Source of the DNA: Microbacterium paraoxydans
GTDB taxonomy: Bacteria; Actinomycetota; Actinomycetes; Actinomycetales; Microbacteriaceae
Assembly: GCF_900105335.1 (NCBI RefSeq)
Contig: NZ_LT629770.1
Coordinates: forward strand, 1,302,001-1,366,000
Length of the DNA stretch: 64,000 nucleotides
Direction of reading: 5' to 3'
Below, piece by piece: positions 36,890 through 46,020 of this stretch. Under the pieces are notes generated by a model. That model saw only the letters and a list, made by a program, of their open reading frames with translations, was not told the origin of the DNA and ran no database searches. Position 1 is the stretch's first letter, and every line of letters begins with the position of its first letter. The translations under genes were made by a program, and so were the position numbers.

Positions 36890-36922
36890 AGGGCTCGGGA
36901 GTCATCCCGGGCCCTTTCTTTT
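36890..36922 (+). terminator. Intrinsic terminator of the yajQ-family gene
   Basis: AGGGCTCGGGA (36890-36900) pairs with TCCCGGGCCCT (36905-36915; one G-U pair) and is followed by TTCTTTT, a classic intrinsic terminator. Confidence 0.9.
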
Positions 36923-36937
36923 CCCCGGTCAACGCAT

Positions 36938-36951
36938 ACCGAGATATCGGT
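36938..36951. promoter_or_regulatory. Near-palindrome upstream of the GntR gene
   Basis: ACCGAGATATCGGT has 5-bp perfect arms. It is the only distinctive sequence in the otherwise gene-free stretch 36923-37282; the rest is GC-rich without supported genes. It could be an operator for the GntR regulator, but it lies ~330 nt from its start. Confidence 0.35.
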
Positions 36952-37282
36952 GTTCTTCGTCGAGACTGGAAGCGGTCGTGATTCGTCACGACTCCGACGC
37001 CATCCCCGTCCGACGCCCGATCGCCGCGGTGGATGCGCTTCGAGGATGCCACGCCGGCTCAGGGGAGGGAGCGGCGCGGGCCCCCGAAGCTCGCGTCGGC
37101 CTGGGGTCTGCCGACGTCGCACGCCGACCGGTCCCGGGTTCATGACAAGCCTCCCCGCCCGCTGCGCGCCCCCACGCGGATCGGCCCCCCGTGGAGGCAT
37201 GACGGCAATCCTGCGACCGTCGCTCCCTCACCGCCCGGGAGTGGACGCCGGTCGCAGACCAAGAACGACCGGGGGCTGGGCC

Positions 37283-37915
37283 ATGGGGCAGATCGAGTCG
37301 AAGAGCATCGGAGAGAACAAGCAGCTGCTGGCGGATGAGGTGTTCCACCACATCGGGCGGCTCATCACGGAGGGAGAGTTCGCCGAAGGCGACCGGATCC
37401 GGGACGTCGACGTGGCGGACGAGCTCCACGTCTCGCGGACGCCGGTTCGCGAAGCGCTCCAGCGCTTGGAGCGACTGGGACTGGTGACGATGTACCCGAG
37501 CCGGTACACGGAGGTGACGATGGTCACGCCGCAGGTGGTGGCCGAATCGCTGGAGTTCGCCGGCTACCAGGGCGGCATCACGGCGCGGATGGCGGTGCCG
37601 AGACTGAGCGCCGTCCAACGGGAGCGCGTGCAGGATCTCATCGCACGGATGCAGGACTCGCTCGCCGACGGCGCATCGACGGCACGGGCGCGATGGGCCG
37701 TCTTCGCCTACCTCGCCGACCACAGCGGAAACCGCCAGCACCGGATGCTCATCGACGATGTCGCCGTCGCCGTGACCCGGAACCTGCGCGGGTGGGTCGT
37801 GCGTCCCGGCGATCGCGAGCGGATGCGACAGGTCTATGCGGGGTTCGCCGACGCGGTGCGCTCCGGCGACGGCGATGAGGCGGAGCGCCTCGCACGCGCG
37901 ATGTACTACGTCTGA
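37283..37915 (+). CDS. GntR-family transcriptional regulator (FCD-like)
   Basis: 210 residues. The N-terminal winged helix (~10-80) has EGDRIRDVDVADELHVSRTP followed by VREALQRLERLGLV, the GntR signature. The C-terminal ~125 residues are helical like FadR/FCD ligand domains, though the metal-binding His pattern is not clear. ATG 37283 follows GGGGG; the open frame back to 36950 has no regulator homology. It ends in a 10-bp tail-to-tail overlap with the hydrolase gene. Effector unknown. Confidence 0.85.
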   Translation: MGQIESKSIGENKQLLADEVFHHIGRLITEGEFAEGDRIRDVDVADELHVSRTPVREALQRLERLGLVTMYPSRYTEVTMVTPQVVAESLEFAGYQGGITARMAVPRLSAVQRERVQDLIARMQDSLADGASTARARWAVFAYLADHSGNRQHRMLIDDVAVAVTRNLRGWVVRPGDRERMRQVYAGFADAVRSGDGDEAERLARAMYYV

Positions 37916-38916
37916 ACGGCGCGCCAGCCGACGACCCAGCGGTGCAGGCGGCGGTACGCGTCCTCCCGGGCTTCATGTCGGGACAGGAACACGTCGTGCA
38001 GGGCGCCGTCGATCCGTTCGACGGTCACCGTGGAACCCAGCCGCAGGGCCGCGCGGGCGATGTCGTCGACGACGAGCACGGAGTCGGCGGAGGTCAGCTC
38101 CTCCGACCACCGGGTCGGCGGCACGAACCGCTTCGACAGCAGGACGCAGACCGGCGCCGCGATGTCGAGACCCGCGGCGACGGCCTTGTGCCCGGTGAGG
38201 ATCGCGTTGAGCCACCCGGCGTACACGGCCATCGTCTGCACGGGACGCCAGGCGGTGTTGACCTCCATCGGGTCGTCGGGGTCGGCCACCTCCTGCTGCG
38301 CCCGGGTGTAGTAGCCGAGGTCGACCTGCGGCGCGACGTCGAGCGGCCGGATCCGTGCCTGGAACTCGACCATCGGGGCGATCGCGGCCCGCACGGGAGC
38401 GAACTGGAACTCGAGCCAGGGACTGTTCAGGATGAGGGCGTCGGCCGCACCGGGATGCCGCGACGCCCACAGGCTCAGCGTCAGGCCGCCGGTCGAGTGT
38501 CCGAAGAGGATCAGGCGTCGCCCGCTCTCCTCGCCGTCCTCGCCGCGCCCCATCGCGTCCAGGGCCGCGGCGATGTCCTCGTCGTAGGTGGACAGGTCGG
38601 TGATGTAGCCCGGGGTCTGGCCCTCGCGCAGGCTGCGCCCGTACTTGCGCAGGTCGAGGGCGAAGAAGCGGGCACCGCGAGCCGTCCAGAATCGGGCCAA
38701 CCGCTTCTGGAAGAAGTAGTCCGACCACCCGTGGATGTAGAGCACGTCCACGCCCTCGAGCAACGGGCGACGGCGCCGGGCGCGCTCCCACCACGGAACC
38801 GGAGCCGGCAGAGCCCGCACGAGGGTGGCGACCACCGGACCCTGCTCGTCGCTGCCGAGGTCGAGGGTGAGCTGGGCGAACTCATCGCCGAGAACATCCG
38901 GAACCCACTCGGCCAT
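37906..38916 (-). CDS. Alpha/beta hydrolase (serine aminopeptidase/lysophospholipase-like)
   Basis: 336 residues, no signal peptide. HGWSDYFFQ forms the oxyanion side, LFGHSTGGLTLSLWASRHPG carries the nucleophile Ser, and GALHDVFLSRHEA the catalytic His. Resembles the S33/monoglyceride-lipase family; substrate unknown. GGAGGAC precedes the ATG. Convergent with the GntR gene. Confidence 0.85.
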   Translation of the reverse strand: MAEWVPDVLGDEFAQLTLDLGSDEQGPVVATLVRALPAPVPWWERARRRRPLLEGVDVLYIHGWSDYFFQKRLARFWTARGARFFALDLRKYGRSLREGQTPGYITDLSTYDEDIAAALDAMGRGEDGEESGRRLILFGHSTGGLTLSLWASRHPGAADALILNSPWLEFQFAPVRAAIAPMVEFQARIRPLDVAPQVDLGYYTRAQQEVADPDDPMEVNTAWRPVQTMAVYAGWLNAILTGHKAVAAGLDIAAPVCVLLSKRFVPPTRWSEELTSADSVLVVDDIARAALRLGSTVTVERIDGALHDVFLSRHEAREDAYRRLHRWVVGWRAVQT

Positions 38917-38952
38917 GCGTCCTCCCCCTCGCGCCCAGGCTAGCCCACGGCG

Positions 38953-39984
38953 TCACTCGCCGCCCGGACGGGCGACGGCGAAGTCGTCCGCTATGGTGGC
39001 CGCGATCGGCGCGAGGTCGTCGATCCCCGACCCGTCGAACGTCGTGAGACGCAGCCAGTCCGCACCCACGCGAAGATCGAGCACCGGACGGCGGAGTTCG
39101 TCGACGCCGGTGCGGGCGGCATCCACGCCCTCGATCGCGATCTCCTCCCCGTCCTCGAGCTCGTCGAACGCCCACGCGCCACCGGGCAGCGTGGTGAGCA
39201 TGATGTACCCCTGGGCCGCGTACTCGTCGTCCCCGGAGGCGTAGTAGCAGATCCGCGCACCGTTGCGCTCCTGGTAGACCTCGGCCGGGATGGACCATCC
39301 GCCGAACGCGTCGATCACGTGCACCTCGGCGTCGACCTGCTCTGCGAGCTCCGTCGCGGTGAGGAACCGCGTGCAGTCCACGCCCTCGACCGCACTCTCC
39401 AGCACATCCACCTCACGCAGCGACGCCACGGCTGCCGCGCCGAGTCCGCGCAGGGCCTCCTCGAGCGTCGCAATATCGTCAGGCCCCTTCTCCGGATCCA
39501 CGACGGTCGCCGAGACCAGGACGTCGCCGTCGACCAGCTGGAAGAAGCAGTATCCGCCGCTCTCGCAGCGGGACTCCTCACCGTAGTACCCGCCGCGGGA
39601 CTCCGCGCCCGTGATCGTCTCCTCGGCCCCGGGGAGGATCGTGACCTCCCAGTTGCGCTCCGCCGTCCCCGCCGAGCAGGCGATGCCGCCCGCCCGCTGG
39701 AACATGTGCTGCGCGGGACCGGGGTACCAGCTCGGTGACGACCACACACCCAGCGCCTCCGCCACCTCACCCTCGACCTCGCCGGCGGAGCCCGACATCG
39801 CTTCGGCGACATCGGCGCAGTCCACATCGAAGGCCGGAGTGGGCGCTTCCGCCGATGCGGGAGTGGGCGCGACCGTGGCGGCGGCCGTCGGCGTGCCGGT
39901 GGGCTTCACCTCGGGTTCGGGTGCACAGCCGGACAGCAGGAGCACGGCCACGGCGCCGAGGGCCAGGAGTGCACGAGGTCGCAT
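38953..39984 (-). CDS. Hypothetical lipoprotein
   Basis: 343 residues with lipobox LLSGC at ~17-21 and a Thr/Pro/Ala linker. The mature part appears to hold two related modules: WYPGPAQHMFQRAGGIACSA and WSIPAEVYQERNGARICYYA, each with aromatic and Cys residues, suggesting a duplicated extracellular domain. Not recognised further. TAGGCT (39991-39996) lies 6 nt before the ATG (leaderless). Confidence 0.75.
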   Translation of the reverse strand: MRPRALLALGAVAVLLLSGCAPEPEVKPTGTPTAAATVAPTPASAEAPTPAFDVDCADVAEAMSGSAGEVEGEVAEALGVWSSPSWYPGPAQHMFQRAGGIACSAGTAERNWEVTILPGAEETITGAESRGGYYGEESRCESGGYCFFQLVDGDVLVSATVVDPEKGPDDIATLEEALRGLGAAAVASLREVDVLESAVEGVDCTRFLTATELAEQVDAEVHVIDAFGGWSIPAEVYQERNGARICYYASGDDEYAAQGYIMLTTLPGGAWAFDELEDGEEIAIEGVDAARTGVDELRRPVLDLRVGADWLRLTTFDGSGIDDLAPIAATIADDFAVARPGGE

Positions 39985-40044
39985 GGCCTCAGCCTAGGGC
40001 TGCGGGGACCCGGCGCCGGGAGCACGCCCCGGCGCCGAGACGAC

Positions 40045-41418
40045 TCACTCGCCGCGGGAGACGCGCACCATCTCGTCGCGCGGGACGACCTTCACACGTG
40101 CACGCTCCTGGGGCGCGCCGAGGCTGATCTCGTGCTCGTCGAGGCGGTGCCAGCCGTCCAGGTCGGTCCAGGCGACGCCGCGCTCGGCGAGCAGCGCCGG
40201 GATGGCCTCCTCGGACGGGTCCTCCGGGTGCCACCACGAGCCCTGGTCGTTGATGAGGTGACGGACGGTCTCCATGGCGTCGGACTTCGTGTGGCCGATG
40301 AGGCCGACCGGGCCGCGCTTGATCCACCCCGTGGCGTACACGCCGGGGACGCGGTCGTTGGAGTCCTTCGCGAGCACCTGGCCCTCGTGGTTCGGGATGA
40401 CGCCGTGCTTCTTGTCGAAGGGGACCCCGGGCAGCGGCGAGCCGAAGTAGCCGATCGCGCGATACAGCGCCTGCACGGGCACCTCGCGCAGCTCACCGGT
40501 GCCGACCGCACCGCCCTGGCCGTCCGGCTGGGTGCGCTCGTACACGAGAGCCGCGACACGGCCGTTCTCGTCGGTGCGCACCTCGACCGGGCGCGCCCAG
40601 AAGTGCAGGTGCAGGCGGCGCGAGGCGGTGCCGCCGGCGTTGTTGACGGAGTCGCGCTTGCGCCACGACTGCAGGATGCGGTCGATGACCATGACCTGCT
40701 TGTTGCTCGCGACTGCGTCCTTCGAGGCCTCGTCGTAGTCGAAGTCCTCGTCGTAGACGACCATGTCGACGTCGCGCAGCTCCCCCAGCTCGCGGAGCTC
40801 CAGCGGCGTGAACTTCACCTGGGCCGGGCCCCGGCGGCCGAACACGTGCACGTCCGTGACGGCGCTCGCCTTGAGCCCCTCGTACACGTTCTCGGGGACC
40901 TCGGTGACGAGAAGGTCCTCCGCATGCTTCGCGAGCATGCGGGAGACGTCGAGGGCGACGTTGCCGTTGCCGAGGACCGCCACCGAGGCGGCGTCCAGCG
41001 GCCACTCGCGCGGCACGTCGGGGTGGCCGTCGAACCAGCTCACGTAGTCGGCGGCGCCGTAGGAGCCCACCGCGTCGATGCCGGGGATGTCCAGCGACGT
41101 GTCACGGATCGCCCCGGTGGCGAAGATGACCGCGTTGTAGTGCTTCTTGAGGTCGTCGAGCGTGATGTCCTCGCCGAACCGGACGTTGCCGAAGAGGCGG
41201 ATGTCGCCACGGTCGAGCACGTCGCGCAGGGCGGTGATGATGCCCTTGATGCGGGGGTGGTCGGGGGCGACGCCGTACCGGACGAGCCCGTACGGGGCCG
41301 GAAGCTGCTCGAACAGGTCGATCGACACGTCGAACTTGCGCTCGGCCTTCAGCAGGATGTCCGCGGCGTAGATGCCCGCGGGGCCTGCGCCGACGATGGC
41401 CAGTCTCAGCTTGGTCAT
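40045..41418 (-). CDS. fprA: Ferredoxin/adrenodoxin-type NADP+ reductase, FprA-like
   Basis: 457 residues. FAD site LAIVGAGPAGIYAADILLKA; YGVAPDHPRIKGIITAL; ATGAIRD; NADP site AVLGNGNVALDVSRMLAKHA; C-terminal GVYATGWIKRGPVGLIGHTK. Matches mycobacterial FprA, which passes electrons between NADPH and ferredoxins. ATG 41418 has AAAGGACC upstream; the open frame to 41766 runs into the next gene and is not FprA-like. Confidence 0.93.
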   Translation of the reverse strand: MTKLRLAIVGAGPAGIYAADILLKAERKFDVSIDLFEQLPAPYGLVRYGVAPDHPRIKGIITALRDVLDRGDIRLFGNVRFGEDITLDDLKKHYNAVIFATGAIRDTSLDIPGIDAVGSYGAADYVSWFDGHPDVPREWPLDAASVAVLGNGNVALDVSRMLAKHAEDLLVTEVPENVYEGLKASAVTDVHVFGRRGPAQVKFTPLELRELGELRDVDMVVYDEDFDYDEASKDAVASNKQVMVIDRILQSWRKRDSVNNAGGTASRRLHLHFWARPVEVRTDENGRVAALVYERTQPDGQGGAVGTGELREVPVQALYRAIGYFGSPLPGVPFDKKHGVIPNHEGQVLAKDSNDRVPGVYATGWIKRGPVGLIGHTKSDAMETVRHLINDQGSWWHPEDPSEEAIPALLAERGVAWTDLDGWHRLDEHEISLGAPQERARVKVVPRDEMVRVSRGE

Positions 41419-41476
41419 GGAGGTCCTTTCGTGTGCCGTCGCGGGAGACACCCGGGCCCGGGGCCCGTGCACGGTG

Positions 41477-42538
41477 TCAGCTGGAGCGCTCGGCGAGGGT
41501 CTCGGCGAATCGGGTGAGCGCTTCGCGCACGGTGCCGCGCGGAAGTGCGGTGAGGGCGTCGATCGCCTCCTGCGTCCACGCGTGGGCGAGCTCGAGGGTC
41601 TTCTGGGTGACGGCGTGGTCGCGGAGCTCGTCCAGCGGTCCGTCGAGGATCGCCGGGTCGGCGCCGTCGGCGATGAGGGCCACGCCGTCGTCGATGCGGG
41701 CGGCGAGGTCGGCCGCGGCGTCGTCGTCCTCCGCCTTGAGCAGGAGGTACGGCATGGTCGGGACACCCGCGCGCAGGTCGGTGCCCGGGACCTTGCCCGT
41801 CTCCTCGGGCTTGGCCGACAGGTCGATCACGTCGTCGAGGAGCTGGAAGGCGACGCCGATCTTCTCGCCGTAGACGCGCAGCGGCTCCTCGTACTCCGCG
41901 GGGGCGTTCGAGAAGATCACGCCGCCCTGGGTGGCCGCGGCGATCAGCGAACCGGTCTTGTCTGCGAGCACCTGGATGTAGAACGCGATCGGGTCGTCGT
42001 CCGGCTGCGGACCGAGGGTCTCGTGCATCTGCCCGAGGACCAGGCGTTCGAACGTGTCGGCCTGGAGCCGGATGGCCCGCTCGCCGAGCCGCGACATGAG
42101 CTGGCTGGCGCGCGAGAAGAGGATGTCGCCGGTGAGGATGGCGATGTTGTTGCCCCACACCGTCTGCGCGGCGGGGACACCGCGGCGGCGGTCGGCGCCG
42201 TCCATGACGTCGTCGTGGTAGAGCGAGCCGAGGTGCGTGATCTCCAGTGCCTTCGCGACGTCGATCACCTCTCGGGTGTTGCCGTCGCCGAGCTGCGCCG
42301 CGAGCAGCGTCAGTACGGGGCGGATGCGCTTGCCCCCGGCCTCGTACAGATAGCGGCTGGCGGCGTCGGCGAGGGGGTCGGCGACACGCACGTCGTCCGC
42401 GAGCCCGGTCTCGACCAGCTCCAGTCCGTCCTCGATGGTGCGGGCGATGCGACGCGCGGCGGGACCGACGAAGACGCGATCGCTGAAGCCGAGACGGCTC
42501 GCGAGTCGCGAACCCGGGGCGCTGGGGCTCGAAGTCAC
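41477..42538 (-). CDS. Trans-polyprenyl diphosphate synthase
   Basis: 353 residues. First Asp-rich motif HDDVMDGADRRRG (~115) and second QLLDDVIDLSAKPEETGKVP (~240), with KIRPVLTLLAAQLGD-type start. It condenses isopentenyl diphosphate to a long chain, probably the menaquinone side chain because menG lies next to it on the same strand (43 nt gap). Chain length cannot be read. TAGGCT (42545-42550) is 6 nt before the GTG, so the mRNA is probably leaderless. Confidence 0.9.
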   Translation of the reverse strand: MTSSPSAPGSRLASRLGFSDRVFVGPAARRIARTIEDGLELVETGLADDVRVADPLADAASRYLYEAGGKRIRPVLTLLAAQLGDGNTREVIDVAKALEITHLGSLYHDDVMDGADRRRGVPAAQTVWGNNIAILTGDILFSRASQLMSRLGERAIRLQADTFERLVLGQMHETLGPQPDDDPIAFYIQVLADKTGSLIAAATQGGVIFSNAPAEYEEPLRVYGEKIGVAFQLLDDVIDLSAKPEETGKVPGTDLRAGVPTMPYLLLKAEDDDAAADLAARIDDGVALIADGADPAILDGPLDELRDHAVTQKTLELAHAWTQEAIDALTALPRGTVREALTRFAETLAERSS

Positions 42539-42581
42539 GCTCCCAGCCTACCTGCGTCGGGTGCCGCCGTTCGCGCCGTGC

Positions 42582-43301
42582 TCACGCGGGCTTGCGCGCC
42601 CGGTGCAGGGCCACGATGCCGAAGGTGAGGTTGCGGTAGGCGACGTCCTGCCAGCCGGCCTCCCTGATCCATGCGGACAGCCGCTTCTGGTCGGGCCAGT
42701 CGCGGATCGACTCGTTCAGATAGTCGTAGGCGTCGCCATTCGTTCCGGCGACCCGGGCCACGCGCGGGAGCACCTGCGCGTTGTAGAACCGGTAGACCCC
42801 GCGGAAGAGCTTGCCCGGAGGGGTGGAGAACTCGTTGATGACGAGGCGGCCGCCCGGCTTGGTCACCCGGTAGAGCTCGCGCAGCGCCTTCTTCGGGTCG
42901 TTCACGTTGCGCAGGGCGTACGACATCGTCACCGCGTCGAACTCGTCGTCCGCGAACGGCAGGGCGGTGGCATCCGCCTGCACGAACGAGAGGTTGCGCA
43001 TCGCTCCGTGGCGGCGCTGGCCCTCGGCGAGCATGCCGGGCGAGAAGTCCGCCGCGACGACCTGCGCGCCGCTGCGGGCGAGGGAGGCGGAGGAGGACGC
43101 CGTGCCCGCGCCGAGGTCGAGGATGCGCTCGCCCGGCTTCGGGGCGACGGCGCGGGTGGTCGCGGCCCGCCAGAGCGCGTCGTTGCCGAACGTCATCGCG
43201 GTGTTCGTGCGGTCGTACCCGGCGGCGACCTGGTCGAACATGCCGCTGACGCGGGCGGGGTCCTTGCCGAGATCGGCGCGGTTCTTGTCGTTCGCGGTCA
43301 C
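42582..43301 (-). CDS. menG: Demethylmenaquinone methyltransferase
   Basis: 239 residues. SAM motif I ERILDLGAGTASSSASLARS; MSYALRNVNDPKKALRELYR and PGGRLVINEFSTPPGKLF match UbiE/MenG signatures. It adds the final methyl group of menaquinone. The start is GTG 43301, overlapping the DUF402 stop by 4 nt, yet TAGACT (43308-43313) 6 nt upstream suggests its own leaderless promoter. Confidence 0.93.
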   Translation of the reverse strand: MTANDKNRADLGKDPARVSGMFDQVAAGYDRTNTAMTFGNDALWRAATTRAVAPKPGERILDLGAGTASSSASLARSGAQVVAADFSPGMLAEGQRRHGAMRNLSFVQADATALPFADDEFDAVTMSYALRNVNDPKKALRELYRVTKPGGRLVINEFSTPPGKLFRGVYRFYNAQVLPRVARVAGTNGDAYDYLNESIRDWPDQKRLSAWIREAGWQDVAYRNLTFGIVALHRARKPA

Positions 43302-43861
43302 GCGTCCAGTCTAGGCGCGAGGTCCAGCGCTTCGAGTCGGTCCAGCCAGGGATCGGCCGTGGCGTCGTCGAACGGCGCCGTGCGTTCCATGACCCGCGTC
43401 TCGAGGTCGAGCGCCAGCTCCTCCAGATGCCGCATGACGGGGGCCGGGTAGCCGTAGCGGGCGCTGTGCTCCGCCCATTCGTCGCGGTCGTCCACCCAGG
43501 TGCCGCGCTCCCCCTCCACGCGGACGACGTCGAGGTCCATGTCGATCCCGGTCGCGAGCAGCGGGTCGTCCGCCCACCGCACGTCCCACCCGAGGTCGAT
43601 GTAGACGCGCATCCCCCGGGGGTGGCGGCGATTGACGGTGAGCGCGAAGTCGGCGCTCGGCGGGACGAGGGTGACGTTCGGCGTGGCGGCGTGGAACTCG
43701 GCTCCCGGGCGGGCGCTGTGCCAGCCGGTGGGCTGCCCCACCCAGTCGCCCCACCGGTCGGCACCGAGGTACACGCACTCGTGGCGCCAGTGCGGCGACC
43801 CGTCCCACTTGCGCCACTGGAAGATCATCTCGGCACCGGCTGCGGGACGCGCATCGCTCAT
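43298..43861 (-). CDS. DUF402 domain protein
   Basis: 187 residues. The DUF402 beta-barrel signature DIDLGWDVRWADDPLLATGIDMDLDVVR spans ~95-125, with a C-terminal helix. Family members are nucleoside phosphatases or FomD-like hydrolases acting on phosphonates or nucleotides. TAGGGT (43868-43873) is 6 nt before the ATG. It is divergent from menF, only 35 bp away. Confidence 0.85.
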   Translation of the reverse strand: MSDARPAAGAEMIFQWRKWDGSPHWRHECVYLGADRWGDWVGQPTGWHSARPGAEFHAATPNVTLVPPSADFALTVNRRHPRGMRVYIDLGWDVRWADDPLLATGIDMDLDVVRVEGERGTWVDDRDEWAEHSARYGYPAPVMRHLEELALDLETRVMERTAPFDDATADPWLDRLEALDLAPRLDA

Positions 43862-43867
43862 CCGCCC

Positions 43868-43890
43868 ACCCTACGTCCGCGGAATAGGCT
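43868..43890. promoter_or_regulatory. Back-to-back leaderless -10 boxes
   Basis: TAGGGT on the minus strand (43868-43873) drives the DUF402 gene and TAGGCT on the plus strand (43885-43890) drives menF, each 6 nt from its start codon. The whole divergent intergenic region is 35 bp. Confidence 0.6.
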
Positions 43891-43896
43891 GGAGTC

Positions 43897-45150
43897 GTGC
43901 AGCACACCCCCCTGGTCGTGGAGACCCGAGAGATCGACCCGGTCGAAGACCTCCTCTCCTTCGCGGACCCCGCCCGCCCGCTCGCCTGGTTCCGCCGCGG
44001 CGACGGGATCGTGGCCGTGGGTGAGCCGTTCGCCGAGCTCCGCCCGTCGGCCGAGGAGGGGCGCACCCGCGCCGAGACCCTCGCGACGCTCTGGCAGGGT
44101 CTCGCGGCGGCGGCCGTGGTCTCCGACCCGCTGCGACTCCCCGGAACCGGACTCGTCGCGTTCGGGGCCTTCACCTTCGACGAGGACTCGCGCGCCGACA
44201 GCGTGCTCGTCATCCCGTCGCGGATCCTCGGCCGCCATGGCGACCGCTTCTGGGAGACCCGCATCCGCCGGTCCGACGACGAGCGTGCGCCGGGTGCCGT
44301 CGAGCCCGCGGAGTACGGACCGCACTGGGCGGGGACCGTGGGCCCCGGAGCGCAGAGCCCCCAGGGCTACCAGGACGCCGTGCGGGGCGCGCTGGACCGC
44401 ATCGCGGACGGCGAGCTCAGCAAGGTCGTCCTCGCCCGCGACCTCCAGGGCACCATCCCCGCGGGCTCCGACCTGCGGCGGCTCGTCCGCGCGCTCGCCA
44501 CCGGGTACCCGGACACCTGGGTCTTCGCCGTGGACGGACTCATCGGCGCGAGCCCGGAGACCCTCGTCACGGTGCAGGACCGGACGGTGACCGCGCGCGT
44601 GCTCGCCGGGACGATCGGACGCGGGGCCGACGCCGACGCCGACACCGCCGCGTCCGCGCACCTCGCCTCCAGCACCAAGGACCTCGACGAGCACCAGTAC
44701 GCCGTGCAGAGCGTGCTCGCATCCCTCCGCCCGTACACCAGGGCCCTCGCGGCGAGCGAGCAGCCCTTCCTCCTCAAGCTGCCCAACCTCTTCCACCTCG
44801 CGACCGATGTGGAGGGCGAGCTGGAGGACGGTCGTTCCGCCCTCGACCTCGTGCGCGCACTCCATCCGACCGCAGCCGTCGCCGGCACCCCGACACCGAC
44901 GGCCATCGCCGCCATCCGGGAGCTCGAACCGTTCGACCGCGGGCGCTACGCCGGACCGGTCGGCTGGGTCGACGCGGACGGCAACGGCGAGTGGGCCATC
45001 GCCCTGCGGTGCGCGCAGTTCACGACGACGGACGACGCGATCGCGGTCACGGCCTACGCCGGGGCCGGGATCGTCGCCGGATCGGATCCGGAGAGCGAGC
45101 TCCTCGAGACACGCGTGAAGTTCCGCCCGCTCGTGGACGCGCTGGCTTGA
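43897..45150 (+). CDS. menF: Isochorismate synthase (menaquinone pathway)
   Basis: 417 residues from GTG 43897. The chorismate-binding domain is in the C-terminal ~260 residues: LSKVVLARDLQGTI, RVLAGTIGRGADADADTAAS, HLASSTKDLDEHQYAVQSVL, and LHPTAAVAGTPTPTAIAAIR, with GPVGWVDADGNGEWAIALRC near the end. It isomerises chorismate to isochorismate, feeding MenD (46021). An EntC-type role cannot be excluded, but the men neighbours favour menF. No ribosome site is needed if leaderless. Confidence 0.92.
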   Translation: MQHTPLVVETREIDPVEDLLSFADPARPLAWFRRGDGIVAVGEPFAELRPSAEEGRTRAETLATLWQGLAAAAVVSDPLRLPGTGLVAFGAFTFDEDSRADSVLVIPSRILGRHGDRFWETRIRRSDDERAPGAVEPAEYGPHWAGTVGPGAQSPQGYQDAVRGALDRIADGELSKVVLARDLQGTIPAGSDLRRLVRALATGYPDTWVFAVDGLIGASPETLVTVQDRTVTARVLAGTIGRGADADADTAASAHLASSTKDLDEHQYAVQSVLASLRPYTRALAASEQPFLLKLPNLFHLATDVEGELEDGRSALDLVRALHPTAAVAGTPTPTAIAAIRELEPFDRGRYAGPVGWVDADGNGEWAIALRCAQFTTTDDAIAVTAYAGAGIVAGSDPESELLETRVKFRPLVDALA

Positions 45151-45161
45151 GCCCGGCGCGG

Positions 45162-46004
45162 TCAGCTCGCGGCGAGGCGCTTCTTCTCGGCCTCGACGTC
45201 GAAGTCGGCCACCGGCCACTGCGGGTCGATGTCCTCGAGGGCGGCGAGCAGCAGCTCCTGCACGGCCAGCCGCGCGTACCACTTCGCGTTCGCCGGCACG
45301 ACGTACCAGGGCGCAGCCTCGGTGGACGTGCGATCGAAGACGGTCTGGTACGCCTCCATGTACTGCGGCCACAGCATCCGCTCGTCGACGTCGCCTGGGT
45401 TGTACTTCCAGTGCTTGTCCGGGCGCTCCAGGCGCTCCATCAGCCGCGCCTTCTGCTCCTCCGGGGAGATGTGCAGCATGACCTTGACGATGCGGACGCC
45501 GGAGGCCGCGACGCGCTCCTCGAACGCGTTGATCGCGTCGTAGCGCCGCTCGATCTCGGCGGCGTCGGCGAGCTGCCGTACCCGTCCGATGAGCACGTCC
45601 TCGTAGTGCGAGCGGTCGAACACCCCGATGAACCCGGGCTCCGGCAGTCTCTTCTCGACGCGCCACAGGAAGTCGTGCTGCCGCTCCTCCGCCGTCGGCG
45701 CCTTGAACGCGGCGAGCGCGACGCCCTGCGGATCGACGCCCCCGACTACGTGCCGGACGATGCCGCCCTTGCCTGCGGAGTCCATCGCCTGCAGGACGAG
45801 CAGCACCGCGTCCTGCGCCGTGCCCACCCGGCTCTCGGCGAACAGCCGTTCCTGCAGGTCGTTCAGGCGCTCGAGACCCGCGTCGAGGTCGGCCGTGCCG
45901 CGGGACTTGCCGTGGTCATAGCCGGGCTTGCTGTCGGGGTCGACGTCGGCGAGGCGGAAGCCGGGCCGCACCCGCAGGTTCTGCGTCCAGGTGTGCGCGT
46001 TCAT
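45162..46004 (-). CDS. Polyphosphate kinase 2 family protein
   Basis: 280 residues. Walker A LQAMDSAGKGGIVRHVVGGV, Walker B/lid IGVFDRSHYEDVLIGRVRQL, and KVMLHISPEEQKARLMERLE are the PPK2 hallmarks (class I-III, one domain). It transfers phosphate from polyphosphate to AMP or ADP. ATG 46004 is chosen, with a -10-like CATCAT 6 nt upstream; GTG two codons earlier is possible. Convergent with menF. Confidence 0.9.
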   Translation of the reverse strand: MNAHTWTQNLRVRPGFRLADVDPDSKPGYDHGKSRGTADLDAGLERLNDLQERLFAESRVGTAQDAVLLVLQAMDSAGKGGIVRHVVGGVDPQGVALAAFKAPTAEERQHDFLWRVEKRLPEPGFIGVFDRSHYEDVLIGRVRQLADAAEIERRYDAINAFEERVAASGVRIVKVMLHISPEEQKARLMERLERPDKHWKYNPGDVDERMLWPQYMEAYQTVFDRTSTEAAPWYVVPANAKWYARLAVQELLLAALEDIDPQWPVADFDVEAEKKRLAAS

Positions 46005-46020
46005 ACGCACATGATGCCAG

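Noticed and set aside
36950..37282. 111-codon N-terminal extension of the GntR regulator
   Set aside because: Arg/Pro/Gly-rich without domain pattern; ATG 37283 has a ribosome site and starts the winged helix region.
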